A DNA stretch of 64,000 nt from Reyranella humidisoli. GTDB taxonomy: Bacteria > Pseudomonadota > Alphaproteobacteria > Reyranellales > Reyranellaceae. The DNA is taken from contig NZ_JAHOPB010000001.1 of assembly GCF_019039055.1 (NCBI RefSeq), positions 620,001 to 684,000 on the forward strand. The letters run 5' to 3'. A model generated the notes under the pieces. The model saw nothing but the letters and a program-made list of their open reading frames with translations, was not told the origin of the DNA and did not search any database. Made by a program: the position numbers and the translations under genes. Below are positions 17,061 through 28,255 of the stretch, piece after piece. The stretch's first letter is position 1, and every line of letters begins with the position of its first letter.

Positions 17061-20000
17061 ATGACGATCTCGTCGTTGTTCATCCGCCGGCCGCGGCTGG
17101 CGTTTGTCATCTCCACCGTCATCACCATCGCCGGCATCATCGCCATGACGGCGCTGCCGGTGGCGCAGTTCCCCGACATCGTACCGCCGCAGGTCCGCGT
17201 CACCGCGACCTATCCCGGCGCCTCGGCCCAGGCGGTCGAGGAAAGCGTGGCGCAGGTCATCGAGGCGCAGGTGAACGGCGTCGAGCGCATGATCTACATG
17301 AAGTCGACGTCGGGCGGCGACGGCAGCTACGCGCTCAGCGTCAGCTTCGAGGTCGGCTCCGACCCCGACCTCAACACCGTCAACGTCAACAACCGGGTCA
17401 ACCAGGCCATCGCGCTCCTGCCGCCCGAGGTCCAGCGGCTCGGCGTCACCACCAAGAAGCAGTCCTCGGCGCTGCTGCAGGTGGTGGCCGTCTATTCGCC
17501 GAACGGTTCGCGCGACGCGCTGTTCCTGTCGAACTTCGCGACCATCACCCTGCTCGACACGCTGCGGCGCGTTCCGGGCGTCGGCGAGGCCACGCTGTTC
17601 GGCGCGCTCGACTACTCGATGCGCATCTGGCTGAACCTCGAGCGCATGGCGAGCCTCGACATCACCCCCAACGAGGTGGTGCAGGCGGTGCAAAGCCAGA
17701 ACGTGCAGGCCGCCGTCGGCCTGGTGGGCGCGGCGCCATTGCTCGACGATGTCAGCTTCCAGCTCAACATCACCACCCAGGGCCGCCTCGTTACGGTCGA
17801 GGAGTTCGAGAACATCGTGGTGCGCGCCAAGTCCGACGGCGCGCTGGTGCGGGTCAAGGACATCGCCCGTGTCGAGCTCGGCGCCAAAACCAGCGACCAG
17901 CTCGGCCGCTACAACGGCCAGGCCGCGGCCGGTATCCAGATCTACCAGCTCCCCGGCGCCAATGCCCTGGCCACGGCCAAGGGCGTGCGCGACGCGATCA
18001 AGGCGCTGGAGCCGCGCTTCCCCGAGGATGTCGCCTACAACGTCATGTACGACACGACCGTGTTCGTGCAGGCCACGATCAAAAGCGTGATCTCCACGCT
18101 GATCGAGGCCTTCGTCCTCGTGGCGATCGTGGTCTTCATCTTCCTCGGCAACCTGCGCGCCACGCTGATTCCCATCATCGCCGTGCCGGTCGCGCTGATC
18201 GGCACCTTCGCCGTCATGCTGGCGCTGGGCTACTCGGCCAACACCATCTCGCTGCTGGCGCTGGTGCTGGCCATCGGCATCGTGGTCGACGACGCCATCG
18301 TCGTGGTCGAGGCGGTCGAACACATCCTGGAACACGAGCCCGAGCTCACGGTCCCCCAGGCGACCGAGAAGGCCATGGGCCAGGTCACCGGACCGATCAT
18401 CGCCATCACGCTGGTGCTGCTGTCGGTATTCATCCCGACAGCCTTCATCCCCGGCATCTCCGGCCAGCTCTACGCGCAGTTCGCCGTGGCCGTGTCGGTC
18501 TCGATGATCATCTCCGCGATCAACGCGCTCACGCTGTCGCCGGCGCTCTGCTCGCTGATCCTGAAGCATCGCAAGAAGCCGACCGGCGTCATGGGCTGGA
18601 TGCAAAGCCGCATCGACAAGACTCGCGACGGCTACACCAAGGTCGTGACGCCGATGGCGCGGCGCGGGATCGTGGCGCTCCTGCTGGTCGTGGGCTTCGC
18701 TGCCGCGACCGGCGGCATCGGCTCCATGGTGCCCTCGGGCTTCTTGCCCGACGAGGACCAGGGCGCCTTCATGGCCGAGGTGCAGCTCCCCGACGCGGCT
18801 TCGACCAACCGCACGCTGGCGGCCGTCGAGGAGGTCGAGAAGACCATCGCGAACCGGCCGTGGAAGCAGAGCGTCTTCACCGTCTCGGGCTACAGCCTGA
18901 TCGACGGCCTGGCGCTGCCCAACCGTGCGCTGGTCGTGGTCGAGCTGAAGCCGTTCGACCAGAGGAAAGACCCCTCTCTCTCGGTGTTCAATGCACTGAA
19001 GGAGCTGAACGCCGCGTTCAGCCAGATCGCGTCCGCCAACGTCTTTGCCTTCAACCTGCCGCCCATCATGGGGCTGGGCAATTCGTCGGGCTTCGAGTTC
19101 GTGGTTCAGTCGCTCGCCGGCGCCGCGCCGGCCGACCTCGCCGCCGTGGCACGCGGCGTGATGATCTCGGCGCAGGAAGTGCCGGAGCTTGCCGGGGTCT
19201 ACACCACCTACAGTGCCTCGACGCCGCAGATCAATCTCAAGCTCGACCGCGAGCGCGCCCAGGCACTGGGCATCTCGATCGCCGACATCTTCTCCGCCAT
19301 GCAGACCGCGCTTGGCGGCGCCTATACCAACGACTTCAACCTGTTCGGCCGGACCTGGCAGGTGAAGGTGCAGGCCGAGGCCGCCGACCGCAGCAAGGTG
19401 AACGACGTGTTCCGCATACGCGTGCGTTCGGCGAGCGGCGAACTCGTGCCGCTGCAGGCAGTGGCGAACATCGAGATGGTCACCGCGCCCTCCTCGGTCG
19501 TCCGCTACAACAACCTGCGCTCCGTGGTGGTGAACGGGGCGCCCGCGCCGGGCTACTCCTCGGGCGACGCCATCGCCGCCATGGAAAAGCTCGCGACCCG
19601 CACCCTGCCTGCCGGCTACGGCTTCGAGTGGACGGGCACGGCGCTCCAGGAGAAGGCGGCCAGCGGCCAGACCGGGTTCATCCTGGGCCTCGCCGTCGTC
19701 TTCGCCTACCTCTTCCTGGTCGGCCTCTACGAGAGCACGGCGATCCCGGTCGCGGCCCTGCTGTCGGTCATCGTCGGCCTGTTCGGCGCGGTGACGGCGC
19801 TGTTCGTCTCCGGCCTCGACAACAACATCTTCGCCCAGATCGGCATCGTCGTGCTGATCGCGCTCGCGGCCAAGAACGCCATCCTGATCATCGAGTTCGC
19901 GATGGCCGAACGCGAGAAGGGAGCCGACATCGTGACCGCGGCCACGACGGCGGCCAACTTGCGGTTCCGGGCCGTCATGATGACGTCGTTCGCCTTCATC

Positions 20001-20231
20001 CTGGGTCTGGTGCCGCTGGTCATCTCCTCGGGTGCGGGTGCCGCCACCCAGCGCGCCGTCGGCACCGCGGTGTTCGGCGGCATGATCGCCGCGTCGTTCC
20101 TCGGCATCTTCGTGATCCCGGGCCTCTACGTCGCCTTGCAGCGCTTCCGCGAGACGGTGAAGGGCTGGATGGGCACCAAGCCGGCGGCGACGCCGGCTCC
20201 GGCCCCGCCCACGGCCAAGCCGGAGCACTGA
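17061..20231 (+). CDS. RND multidrug efflux transporter (HAE1, AcrB-like)
   Basis: The 1056-residue inner-membrane pump starts SLFIRRPRLAFVIS and has the HAE1 layout: helix 1, porter domain, helices 2-6 (GIVVDDAIVVVEAVEHI with the proton-relay Asp pair near 407-408), second porter domain, and helices 8-12 (ALAAKNAILIIEFA). It expels hydrophobic compounds with proton uptake, via the adaptor encoded just upstream and an unlinked TolC-type channel. No regulator gene lies beside it. Confidence 0.95.
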   Translation: MTISSLFIRRPRLAFVISTVITIAGIIAMTALPVAQFPDIVPPQVRVTATYPGASAQAVEESVAQVIEAQVNGVERMIYMKSTSGGDGSYALSVSFEVGSDPDLNTVNVNNRVNQAIALLPPEVQRLGVTTKKQSSALLQVVAVYSPNGSRDALFLSNFATITLLDTLRRVPGVGEATLFGALDYSMRIWLNLERMASLDITPNEVVQAVQSQNVQAAVGLVGAAPLLDDVSFQLNITTQGRLVTVEEFENIVVRAKSDGALVRVKDIARVELGAKTSDQLGRYNGQAAAGIQIYQLPGANALATAKGVRDAIKALEPRFPEDVAYNVMYDTTVFVQATIKSVISTLIEAFVLVAIVVFIFLGNLRATLIPIIAVPVALIGTFAVMLALGYSANTISLLALVLAIGIVVDDAIVVVEAVEHILEHEPELTVPQATEKAMGQVTGPIIAITLVLLSVFIPTAFIPGISGQLYAQFAVAVSVSMIISAINALTLSPALCSLILKHRKKPTGVMGWMQSRIDKTRDGYTKVVTPMARRGIVALLLVVGFAAATGGIGSMVPSGFLPDEDQGAFMAEVQLPDAASTNRTLAAVEEVEKTIANRPWKQSVFTVSGYSLIDGLALPNRALVVVELKPFDQRKDPSLSVFNALKELNAAFSQIASANVFAFNLPPIMGLGNSSGFEFVVQSLAGAAPADLAAVARGVMISAQEVPELAGVYTTYSASTPQINLKLDRERAQALGISIADIFSAMQTALGGAYTNDFNLFGRTWQVKVQAEAADRSKVNDVFRIRVRSASGELVPLQAVANIEMVTAPSSVVRYNNLRSVVVNGAPAPGYSSGDAIAAMEKLATRTLPAGYGFEWTGTALQEKAASGQTGFILGLAVVFAYLFLVGLYESTAIPVAALLSVIVGLFGAVTALFVSGLDNNIFAQIGIVVLIALAAKNAILIIEFAMAEREKGADIVTAATTAANLRFRAVMMTSFAFILGLVPLVISSGAGAATQRAVGTAVFGGMIAASFLGIFVIPGLYVALQRFRETVKGWMGTKPAATPAPAPPTAKPEH

Positions 20232-20271
20232 CCGGCGGGCCGCCCGGCGCGGCCGCTGGGGGAGATCTGGA

Positions 20272-21075
20272 TCAGCGCCCGAGCCAGGGCGGGCGCGGCG
20301 CGGCGGAAGCCCTCTCAGGCTGGGCGGCAATCCCGTCCGTCTCGCCACACTCGGCGTCCGACAGGACGTGATGCGCCGCCGTCGCCTGCCGCCACGTATC
20401 CCAATCCGACGTCTCGCGACCGTTCACCGAATGAAGGTCGCGCACGACGTTCACCCGCACGAACCACAGACCGCTCGCCTGCTGGCCGTGCCCGAAGCTC
20501 TCGGGGTCGGCCTCGCCCGACCGGCAGCGCCGCCAGGCCTCGCCGGCGGTGACGAACATGTCGTCCGGCAGATCGGCGAGATCGAACCCGATGCCGAGAC
20601 GCGGCGCGATGACGGGATCGAGCTGGGCATCGGCGCGATGCCAGCGTCCTTCGCGCCAATACTCGCAGATCCAGTGGTCCTCCCACTCCCCGCTGAAATA
20701 GGCCGCGAACCCGCAGCGCACGCGCGCCGGCACGCCCTGCTGGCGCAGCATGCCGCAGAGCATCAACGCATAGTCGCGACAGGTGCCGACGGCGCGCCGG
20801 TCCGGCGGCCGCCCGGCCGTCAAGACGCCACCATCGAGATCGGCGATCTGGCGCAGCCGGTCGACGAGCGGCAAGGTCTCGCGTGACACGGTCCGCAACT
20901 GCGCCGCGTCGACCCCGTAGGCCGCGATCCAATCCGAATGGAGGAGCACGCCCTGCACGATGCGGCAGAGCGCGCCGACATCGGCGGGCAATCGGTCGAA
21001 ACCGAGCGGCCCGCGGCCGGGCTCCGACATCGGCCCGTGCTGCCGCCAGCGCTCGGGATTCTCCATGGTCGTCAT
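20272..21075 (-). CDS. Transglutaminase-like (cysteine protease fold) protein
   Basis: The 267-residue protein has the transglutaminase-like catalytic triad in order: Cys99 (AVGTCRDYALMLCG), His134 (DHWICEYW) and Asp149 (HRADAQLDP). No signal peptide is seen. ATG at 21075 gives MTTMENPERW; a second ATG three codons on is also possible, and neither has a clear ribosome site. Such proteins act as peptidases or amide hydrolases; the target is unknown. It is the last gene in a leftward group after the RutA-like gene. Confidence 0.8.
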   Translation of the reverse strand: MTTMENPERWRQHGPMSEPGRGPLGFDRLPADVGALCRIVQGVLLHSDWIAAYGVDAAQLRTVSRETLPLVDRLRQIADLDGGVLTAGRPPDRRAVGTCRDYALMLCGMLRQQGVPARVRCGFAAYFSGEWEDHWICEYWREGRWHRADAQLDPVIAPRLGIGFDLADLPDDMFVTAGEAWRRCRSGEADPESFGHGQQASGLWFVRVNVVRDLHSVNGRETSDWDTWRQATAAHHVLSDAECGETDGIAAQPERASAAPRPPWLGR

Positions 21076-21110
21076 CCGACCATGGTAGCAGGTTCGGCCG
21101 GAAGCGGCGC

Positions 21111-22196
<1,086 letters not shown>

Positions 22197-22243
22197 GGAG
22201 CCCTCCTCGACTATGGGCTCCCGGCAGCAAGCGGCATGCCAGC

Positions 22244-22795
22244 CTAGGCGTCGTTCACGAGTCTCCTGAGCCCGGAATCGTGCAGGGTCGTGTCCTGGCC
22301 CGGCGGGGCAATGCGTACGGCATCCTCCAGGGTCATGGTCTGGCACCATTCCTCGGCCGGCCGGGCACGGTCGCCGGAGCCGATCTGGTCGACGCCCCAG
22401 TAGAGTTCGAGATGGTGGCCGTCGGGATCGAGGAACTCGACCGAGACCTGGCAGCCGGCGCGGCGGCGGCCCTGGTAGACGATCTCCACGCCGTGCGCCT
22501 TCAGGTGATCGCGGGCACGGAACACCTCGTCGAGCGTGGCCAGCTCGAAGGCCAGGTGATGCAGCGTGCGCGCGCTCGCCTCGGTGGCAGGCGCGCCACC
22601 GACCAGCGCCAGGCAATGATGGTCGCCGTTGGAGCGCAGGAACACCATGCCGCCCGGCATCATGGAGCCGGGATAGACGTCGGAAATCCTGAAGCCCAGC
22701 ACGTCGGTATAGAAGCGCCGCGACCGGTCGAGGTCGGCGACGTTCACCACCGCATGGCCGAGCTTCTGGACCTTGAACGGCAAACCCTGGGGCAT
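22244..22795 (-). CDS. VOC (glyoxalase/extradiol dioxygenase) family protein
   Basis: This 183-residue protein has two beta-alpha-beta-beta-beta halves. Likely metal ligands are His14 (KLGHAVVNV), a His of LHHLAFEL (near 80) and Glu of HHLELYW (near 128). [12 protein letters not shown] follows the family pattern. It may be a ring-cleaving dioxygenase, a glyoxalase or a similar enzyme. It lies upstream of the RutA-like gene with a 47-base gap and is divergent from the amidase gene, sharing a 67-base promoter region. Confidence 0.82.
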   Translation of the reverse strand: MPQGLPFKVQKLGHAVVNVADLDRSRRFYTDVLGFRISDVYPGSMMPGGMVFLRSNGDHHCLALVGGAPATEASARTLHHLAFELATLDEVFRARDHLKAHGVEIVYQGRRRAGCQVSVEFLDPDGHHLELYWGVDQIGSGDRARPAEEWCQTMTLEDAVRIAPPGQDTTLHDSGLRRLVNDA

Positions 22796-22862
22796 GAACG
22801 GCTACCTTTCCGTGCGGGGCTCGGTCATCATGCGCCCAACGAATCGAAAGGGGAACGAGCGC

Positions 22863-24137
22863 ATGGCGAAATCGCCCAACAAGCTGTCGGCGAGCGAAGC
22901 GGTCCTGCGCATGTCGCAGAAGCGCCTGAAGGCGCGCGATCTCGTCGAAGCCTGCCTCGACCGGATCGATCTGCGCGAGGGACAGGTGCACGCCTGGGAG
23001 GCGCTCGACGCCGACGGCGCCCGCAAGCGCGCCGACATGCTCGACAAGCGCGCCAGGCCCGTGGGGCCGCTGCACGGCATCCCGCTTGCCGTGAAGGACA
23101 TCATCTCGACGAAGACCCTGCCGACCACCTGCGGCTCGCCGATCTACCGCGACCATGTCGCGGGCCGTGACGCCGCCTGCGTGACGCAGCTCGTGAACGC
23201 CGGCGCCATCGTGCTGGGCAAGTCGGTGACGACGGAATTCGCCGGCGCCCATGCCGGCAAGACGCACAACCCGCACAACCTGCGCCACACACCGGCCGGC
23301 TCCTCCTCGGGCTCGGCCGCCGCGGTCGCCGATACGATGGTTCCGATCGGATACGGCACGCAGACCTCGGGCTCGGTGATCCGTCCCGGCGCCTTCAACG
23401 GTATCGTTGCCTACAAGGGCACCTTCGGCTGGGCCGACACGACCGGCATCAAGACCTACGCGAAGAGCCTCGACACGCTGGGGTTCTTCACCCGCACGGC
23501 CAACGACCTGGCACTGATCCGCGCCGCCTACGGCCATGCCCCGGCCGATCCGCCCCTCCACGCGCCGCGCATCGGCTTGTGCCGCACCCTGTGGTGGGAC
23601 CAGGCCGAGCCGTACAACAGGAAGAACATCGAGCTTGCCGCCCGAACCTTGCGGGCCGGCGGCGCCAAGGTGCGCGACTGGGAAATGCCAGAGAGCTGGG
23701 GGCCGCTCATCACCGCGCACAACCGGGTCATGACCAAGGAGGCGACCCACCATTATGGGCCGGAACGTGCCCGCTTCCCCCATCTCCTGTCGCCCAGCCT
23801 GACAGCGAGCCTCGAGGTGGGCGACAGCGTCACCTCAGCCCAGCTCGCCGATGCCAGGAAGCGCAAGCGCCGGGCGTTGGCCGATCTCACACAGGTGTGG
23901 GAACGCTTCGACTTCCTGCTCGCTCCTGCCGCCCGCGGCGAGGCACCGGCGGGTCTCGGCTACACCGGCGATCCGATCTTCAATCGCTTCTGGACCCTTT
24001 TGGGCACGCCCTGCATTGCCCTGCCCTTCAATGCCGGACCGTTCGGCCTGCCGCTGTCGGTGCAGTTGATCGCGCCGCTGCGGGACGACGACCAGCTCAT
24101 TGCCTGGGCGCGCTGGGTGGAGGCCCGTCTCTCGTGA
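22863..24137 (+). CDS. Amidase signature family enzyme
   Basis: The 424-residue cytoplasmic hydrolase has the amidase-signature triad: Lys78 (LAVKDI), cis-Ser147 ([11 protein letters not shown]) and the nucleophile Ser171 (QTSGSVIRP). ATG at 22863 follows AAAGGGGAACG; an earlier in-frame start at 22773 would overlap the divergent gene. The stop is 10 bases before the aspartate dehydrogenase gene, so the two form an operon with the GMC gene. Substrate unknown; the divergent RutA-like and VOC genes suggest breakdown of an amide or N-heterocycle. Confidence 0.88.
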   Translation: MAKSPNKLSASEAVLRMSQKRLKARDLVEACLDRIDLREGQVHAWEALDADGARKRADMLDKRARPVGPLHGIPLAVKDIISTKTLPTTCGSPIYRDHVAGRDAACVTQLVNAGAIVLGKSVTTEFAGAHAGKTHNPHNLRHTPAGSSSGSAAAVADTMVPIGYGTQTSGSVIRPGAFNGIVAYKGTFGWADTTGIKTYAKSLDTLGFFTRTANDLALIRAAYGHAPADPPLHAPRIGLCRTLWWDQAEPYNRKNIELAARTLRAGGAKVRDWEMPESWGPLITAHNRVMTKEATHHYGPERARFPHLLSPSLTASLEVGDSVTSAQLADARKRKRRALADLTQVWERFDFLLAPAARGEAPAGLGYTGDPIFNRFWTLLGTPCIALPFNAGPFGLPLSVQLIAPLRDDDQLIAWARWVEARLS

Positions 24138-24147
24138 AGGTGAAATC

Positions 24148-24918
24148 GTGAAACTGGGCCTGATCGGTTACGGTGCGATCGGCAAGCATGTCGAAGCCGC
24201 TGGCCTCGAGAACATCGAACTGGTCTCCGTTCTGGTGCGCCGGCCGCGGCCGGAAGGCGTGCTGACGCACGAGCCCGACCGGTTCTTCGCCCACAAGTTC
24301 GACGCCGTGGCCGAATGCGCCGGACACGAGGCCGTCCGCGCGCATGGGCAGCGCGTGCTGGAGAACGGTGCGGATTTTCTTGTTACCTCCGTCGGCGCTT
24401 TTACGGACACGGCGCTGTTCGATCGCTTGCTGGCGGCCGCAAAAGCCAGCGGCAGGCGCCTGATCCTGCCCTCGGCCGGCATCGGCGCACTCGACATATT
24501 GAGCAGCGCCGCGGTCGGCGGGCTGGAGAGCGTCACTGTCACGGTGCGCAAGGACCCGTCGGCCTGGAAGGGCACGATCGCCGAGACGCTGGTCGATCTC
24601 GATGGTCTCACGGCGCCCCACACCGTGTTCGACGGGCCGGTGCGCGAGGGCGCGCGGCTCTACCCGCAGAACGTCAACATCTCGGCGGCGGCCGCCATTG
24701 CCGGAATCGGCCTCGACAGGACGCGCGTCGTCATCGTGGCCGATCCCACCCTCACCACGCACATCGTAGAGCTGGAAGCCAAGGGCACGTTCGGCCGCTT
24801 CACATTCCTGGAGGACGTGGCCGTCAGCGAGGAGAACCGCAAGACCGGCAAGCTGGTCGCCATGGCGATGGTGAAGTCGGTGCGCCAACTGGCCTCGACG
24901 TTGGTGGTTGCCGCGTAA
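24148..24918 (+). CDS. Aspartate dehydrogenase-like protein (NadX family)
   Basis: The 256-residue NAD(P)-binding protein begins MKLGLIGYGAIGKHV (Rossmann GxGxxG) and has YPQNVNISAAAAIAGIG and ADPTLTTHIVELEAKG, which match L-aspartate dehydrogenase blocks (the latter holds the conserved His). These enzymes interconvert aspartate and iminoaspartate/oxaloacetate, feeding NAD synthesis or nitrogen metabolism. GTG at 24148 is chosen because AAGGTGAA is just upstream and the motif starts at once; an in-frame start at 24100 would lie inside the amidase gene. In this operon the true substrate may be another amino acid. Confidence 0.83.
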   Translation: MKLGLIGYGAIGKHVEAAGLENIELVSVLVRRPRPEGVLTHEPDRFFAHKFDAVAECAGHEAVRAHGQRVLENGADFLVTSVGAFTDTALFDRLLAAAKASGRRLILPSAGIGALDILSSAAVGGLESVTVTVRKDPSAWKGTIAETLVDLDGLTAPHTVFDGPVREGARLYPQNVNISAAAAIAGIGLDRTRVVIVADPTLTTHIVELEAKGTFGRFTFLEDVAVSEENRKTGKLVAMAMVKSVRQLASTLVVAA

Positions 24919-24953
24919 CGAGAAGCCACCTTCACAAGAGGGGGAGGAACCAA

Positions 24954-26552
24954 ATGGAAGAGTTCGACTACGTCATCGTGGGTGCCGGCGCGGCGGGCTG
25001 CGTGCTGGCCAATCGCCTGTCGGCTTCGGGCAAGAACACGGTCGCGGTGATCGAGGCCGGCGGCAAGGACAACCATATCTGGATCAAGGTGCCGGCCGGC
25101 TTCAACAAGACGGTCTACAACGAGAATCTCAACTGGGGCTATGAGACCGCGCCCGGCCCGCACATCGACGGTCGGAAGATAAGGTTTCCGCGCGGCAAGG
25201 TGCTGGGCGGTTCGGGCTCGATCAACGGCCATCTCTATGTGCGCGGCCAGTCGGCCGACTACGACACCTGGGCGCAGCTCGGCTGCCGCGGCTGGTCGTG
25301 GGACGACCTGCTGCCCTACTTCAAGCGCGCCGAGAGCCGCGTCGGCGGCAGCGACGAGACGCGCGGCCGTTCCGGTCCGCTGTTCATCGAGGACCAGCGC
25401 GACCCGCACGTGCTGAGCGACGCCTTCATGGATGCCAACGAAGCGCTCGGGCTCAAGCGCTCGCCCGACTACAACAGCGGCGACCAGGAAGGCACGCTGC
25501 TCTACCAGAACATGATGAAGGGCGGCCGGCGCTGGAGCCCGGTCGACGCCTATCTGCGCCCCGCGATGGGCCGCGCGAACCTCAAGGTCATCACCCACGC
25601 ACTGGTCGAGCGCATCGATCTCGAGGGCAGGAAGGCCGTCGGCATCACCTATCGCCAGGACGGCCAATCGAAGTCGGTCCGTGCCCGCCGCGACGTGATC
25701 CTGAGCGGCGGCGCCATCAACACGCCGCAGCTGCTGCAGATCTCCGGCATCGGCAACGCCGACGACCTGCACGAGATCGGCGTGGCGGTGAAGCATGCTT
25801 TGCCGGGCGTCGGCCGCAACTTCCGCGACCACTATGCCGTGCGCGTCTCGGCGCTCGTGAAGGGCGCGGGCTCGCTGAACGAGAAGAGCCGCGGCCTGCC
25901 GCTGGTAGCTGAGGTGCTGCGCTATGCCTTCACGCGCAAGGGCCTGCTGACCGCCGCACCCAGCCATGCCGGCGGCTACTTCAAGACGCGGCCAGGCCTC
26001 GCCACGCCCGACATGCAGCTCTACTTCGCACCGGCCAGTTACATGCCCGGCCGCTACGGCACCTCGGAACTGGATCGCGTGCCCGGCATGACGCTGGGCG
26101 TCTCGCAGCTCCGGCCCGAGAGCACCGGCCACGTCAAGGCGACCACCGCCGATCCCACGGCCAAGCCCGAGATCCAGCCCAACTATCTCGCCGTCCAGCA
26201 TGACCGCGACGCGCTACTGGCGGCGATGAAGTACCTGCGCAAGCTGCTCGCCACGCCGCCGCTCAGCAGCTTCGTGGTCGAGGAGAACCTGCCGGGACCG
26301 GCGGTGCAGACCGACGAGCAATGGATGGCGCACGCCCGCGCCACCGGCTCGACGACCTATCACCCGGTCGGCACCGCCAAGCTCGGCACCGACCCTATGG
26401 CCGTGGTCGATCCGCTCAGCATGCGCGTGATCGGCCTCGAAGGCCTGCGCGTCGCCGACGCGTCGTGCATGCCGACCATGGTGTCGGGCAACACCTACGC
26501 CGCGACCAACGCGATTGCGGAGAAGGCTAGCGATCTCATAGCCGCGAGTTAG
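24954..26552 (+). CDS. GMC family FAD-dependent alcohol/choline dehydrogenase
   Basis: The 532-residue flavoprotein opens with VIVGAGAAGCVLANRLS (FAD ADP-binding), followed by GKVLGGSGSINGHLYVRG (GMC signature 1), SGGAINTPQLLQISGIG (signature 2) and the C-terminal THPVGT-type block TYHPVGTAKLG with the active His, and Asn in NTYAATNAIAEK. It oxidises an alcohol to an aldehyde. ATG at 24954 follows GGGGGAGGAACC. The stop codon TAG overlaps the stop of the convergent foreign gene by three bases, so the C-terminus may have been trimmed by an insertion. Confidence 0.9.
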   Translation: MEEFDYVIVGAGAAGCVLANRLSASGKNTVAVIEAGGKDNHIWIKVPAGFNKTVYNENLNWGYETAPGPHIDGRKIRFPRGKVLGGSGSINGHLYVRGQSADYDTWAQLGCRGWSWDDLLPYFKRAESRVGGSDETRGRSGPLFIEDQRDPHVLSDAFMDANEALGLKRSPDYNSGDQEGTLLYQNMMKGGRRWSPVDAYLRPAMGRANLKVITHALVERIDLEGRKAVGITYRQDGQSKSVRARRDVILSGGAINTPQLLQISGIGNADDLHEIGVAVKHALPGVGRNFRDHYAVRVSALVKGAGSLNEKSRGLPLVAEVLRYAFTRKGLLTAAPSHAGGYFKTRPGLATPDMQLYFAPASYMPGRYGTSELDRVPGMTLGVSQLRPESTGHVKATTADPTAKPEIQPNYLAVQHDRDALLAAMKYLRKLLATPPLSSFVVEENLPGPAVQTDEQWMAHARATGSTTYHPVGTAKLGTDPMAVVDPLSMRVIGLEGLRVADASCMPTMVSGNTYAATNAIAEKASDLIAAS

Positions 26553-28111
26553 TTCTTCACCGAAGTATTACAGAACGGGTGAGCAATTTGGGCATTCTCA
26601 GGCGTTCCGATACCGCCATCCCTCACTCTGACGATATGGTCGTAGGAGCCTGACTTCGAGAAGTCGAGCAATCCCTTACAGATTGGGCACTTCAACGCCG
26701 ATTCTATTGCAGCACGAACAAATACCATCGACTTGGTGTCATCTGAAAAACTCTGACTAGTCTGCTTTGCATTCACGTCGATGATGCGGCCCTTGAGTCC
26801 AAGATGACTAATTAGCGCTTCCGCGGAGAGGGAGCGGCCGGCGTTAGCTTCGGTCACAAGAAAGTTAAACATGTCACGCATTTTGGGCACGCGCTGGAGC
26901 TTACCCATGTTCTGAAGCAGAATGCCCAGAAGGGACTTATTCTCCATCAAGAACTTCTCAATAGTTTCTCTTGCCGCCGAGAACTTCTTGAACCAATCGC
27001 TATCGTTGTTACGCACCTTGTCTGCGATTAAGGTGGAAATTCCAAGAAACAGGAAGCGACTGTGCTTTCCCCGCTCGTTGTAGAAATAAACGGCCGGATG
27101 AAGGCCCAAACTTCCCGGGGCATCACCTGTAATCCTGTTGGCGATATCAACGGACTTCTTCAGCACGTCAATTGTTGCATCACCCGACTCATCATCATCG
27201 TATTCAGAGATAGACTTGATTGTTGTTTGATTGCGAGTACCCGCAACCGTCAGGAACTCAATTAGGACCGACAGAGCATCTACAGGAGAAGCTGCCCCAC
27301 CAAGCGGCAACTCCAATGTGCGCAACGGCGTCTGCGTTTCGGGCTTAAAAAGAATCTTATAGAGATCTGCCGCTACTTCTTCGATTTTCGACTGATTCTT
27401 GTCAGTGAAACCAGACCAATATTTGTGACCAGACCCTGCCCTTAATATTGCTCTTGCCCCAATTGCTATTGGCTTACGTCTATTCTTAATGAGCATTTCC
27501 TCGACTTCGTCGAGGGGCGTGCCTTGGCTGTTAATTTTAAAGAAGGACGTTTCTGCAACCGACTGAGAGCCAACAACCCACTGCAAATGCAGGGGTCGAG
27601 TGAACAGCGCCCCAGCACGACGGGCTTGGATCGGATTCTCTGCGGACTTACTTCCCACCAAGCTCTTGAGCGTCGAAAATCGGCCGATGGACTTTTCGAC
27701 GAGCAACCGTGTGCGCTTCGCTATCCGCTTCTGCTCTTCGGGAATTTCACCATAGAACGCTCGGGAAATTGCTCCGTCGCCATAATCGTCTTCCATCCAG
27801 GCGCGTAGAGCGCTGAGACGATGAGCGCCATCAATAACAAAAATAAAGTTAGGTGACTTCCAGAGTATCAGAGAGGGAACAACCTCCTGATCCACAAAAC
27901 TAGCAATTAATGAAACAACTTGCCCTGGCGACCAATGATTCGTCTCACGTTGAAAATCCGGCTTTCTTAGCTGGCGTCTTATGGGAGAATCTTCCGCAAG
28001 ATTTGAAACAGGAAAGTCGCGGATCAGCTCAATGGTAAGCTCTTCATCCGCTTCCCGGCCAAAATCCTCGCGCGGGATCATCGCATCCAAGTTCACGCGT
28101 CTAGATGCCAA
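26549..28111 (-). CDS. DUF262/DGxxR-like protein with C-terminal HNH nuclease, candidate defence gene
   Basis: This 520-residue protein is clearly lower in GC than all its neighbours, which points to recent transfer. Residues 50-61 read KPDFQRETNHWS and 92-102 read VIDGAHRLSAL, the (Y/F)QR and DGxxR elements of DUF262/ParB-like NTPase folds found in GmrSD, SspE and DndB-type proteins. The C-terminus carries a zinc-bound HNH nuclease: Cys475, Cys478, Asp491-His492, Asn506, His511, Cys514, Asn515. The middle is helical and unrecognised. No methylase or partner gene is beside it. It may cut modified or phage DNA; this is inferred from domain order only. Confidence 0.72.
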   Translation of the reverse strand: MASRRVNLDAMIPREDFGREADEELTIELIRDFPVSNLAEDSPIRRQLRKPDFQRETNHWSPGQVVSLIASFVDQEVVPSLILWKSPNFIFVIDGAHRLSALRAWMEDDYGDGAISRAFYGEIPEEQKRIAKRTRLLVEKSIGRFSTLKSLVGSKSAENPIQARRAGALFTRPLHLQWVVGSQSVAETSFFKINSQGTPLDEVEEMLIKNRRKPIAIGARAILRAGSGHKYWSGFTDKNQSKIEEVAADLYKILFKPETQTPLRTLELPLGGAASPVDALSVLIEFLTVAGTRNQTTIKSISEYDDDESGDATIDVLKKSVDIANRITGDAPGSLGLHPAVYFYNERGKHSRFLFLGISTLIADKVRNNDSDWFKKFSAARETIEKFLMENKSLLGILLQNMGKLQRVPKMRDMFNFLVTEANAGRSLSAEALISHLGLKGRIIDVNAKQTSQSFSDDTKSMVFVRAAIESALKCPICKGLLDFSKSGSYDHIVRVRDGGIGTPENAQIAHPFCNTSVKN

Positions 28112-28255
28112 GGTAGCCCCCTCTTAAATTCAAGCCTTAAGCTTCGCTGCTCGAACAGACAGAAATACAACCCACACTGATAATTATGGCAAGCAGGATG
28201 CGTGGGAGCACTAATTGAAGACTCCTCATTACGAGGTCTCCTCATGTGGCTCGTC
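28112..28255. other. Short AT-rich spacer upstream of the foreign gene
   Basis: These 144 bases separate the foreign gene's start from the stop of the first enolase-superfamily gene. They share the lower GC of the foreign gene on the left part (to about 28200), which marks the approximate transfer boundary. No gene or repeat is seen. Confidence 0.4.

Noticed and set aside
14259..20348. A 2029-residue open frame on the minus strand
   Set aside because: It is antisense to the RND adaptor and pump genes and one real minus gene, has repetitive Arg/Asp/Gly content, and matches no family. It is a codon-bias shadow.
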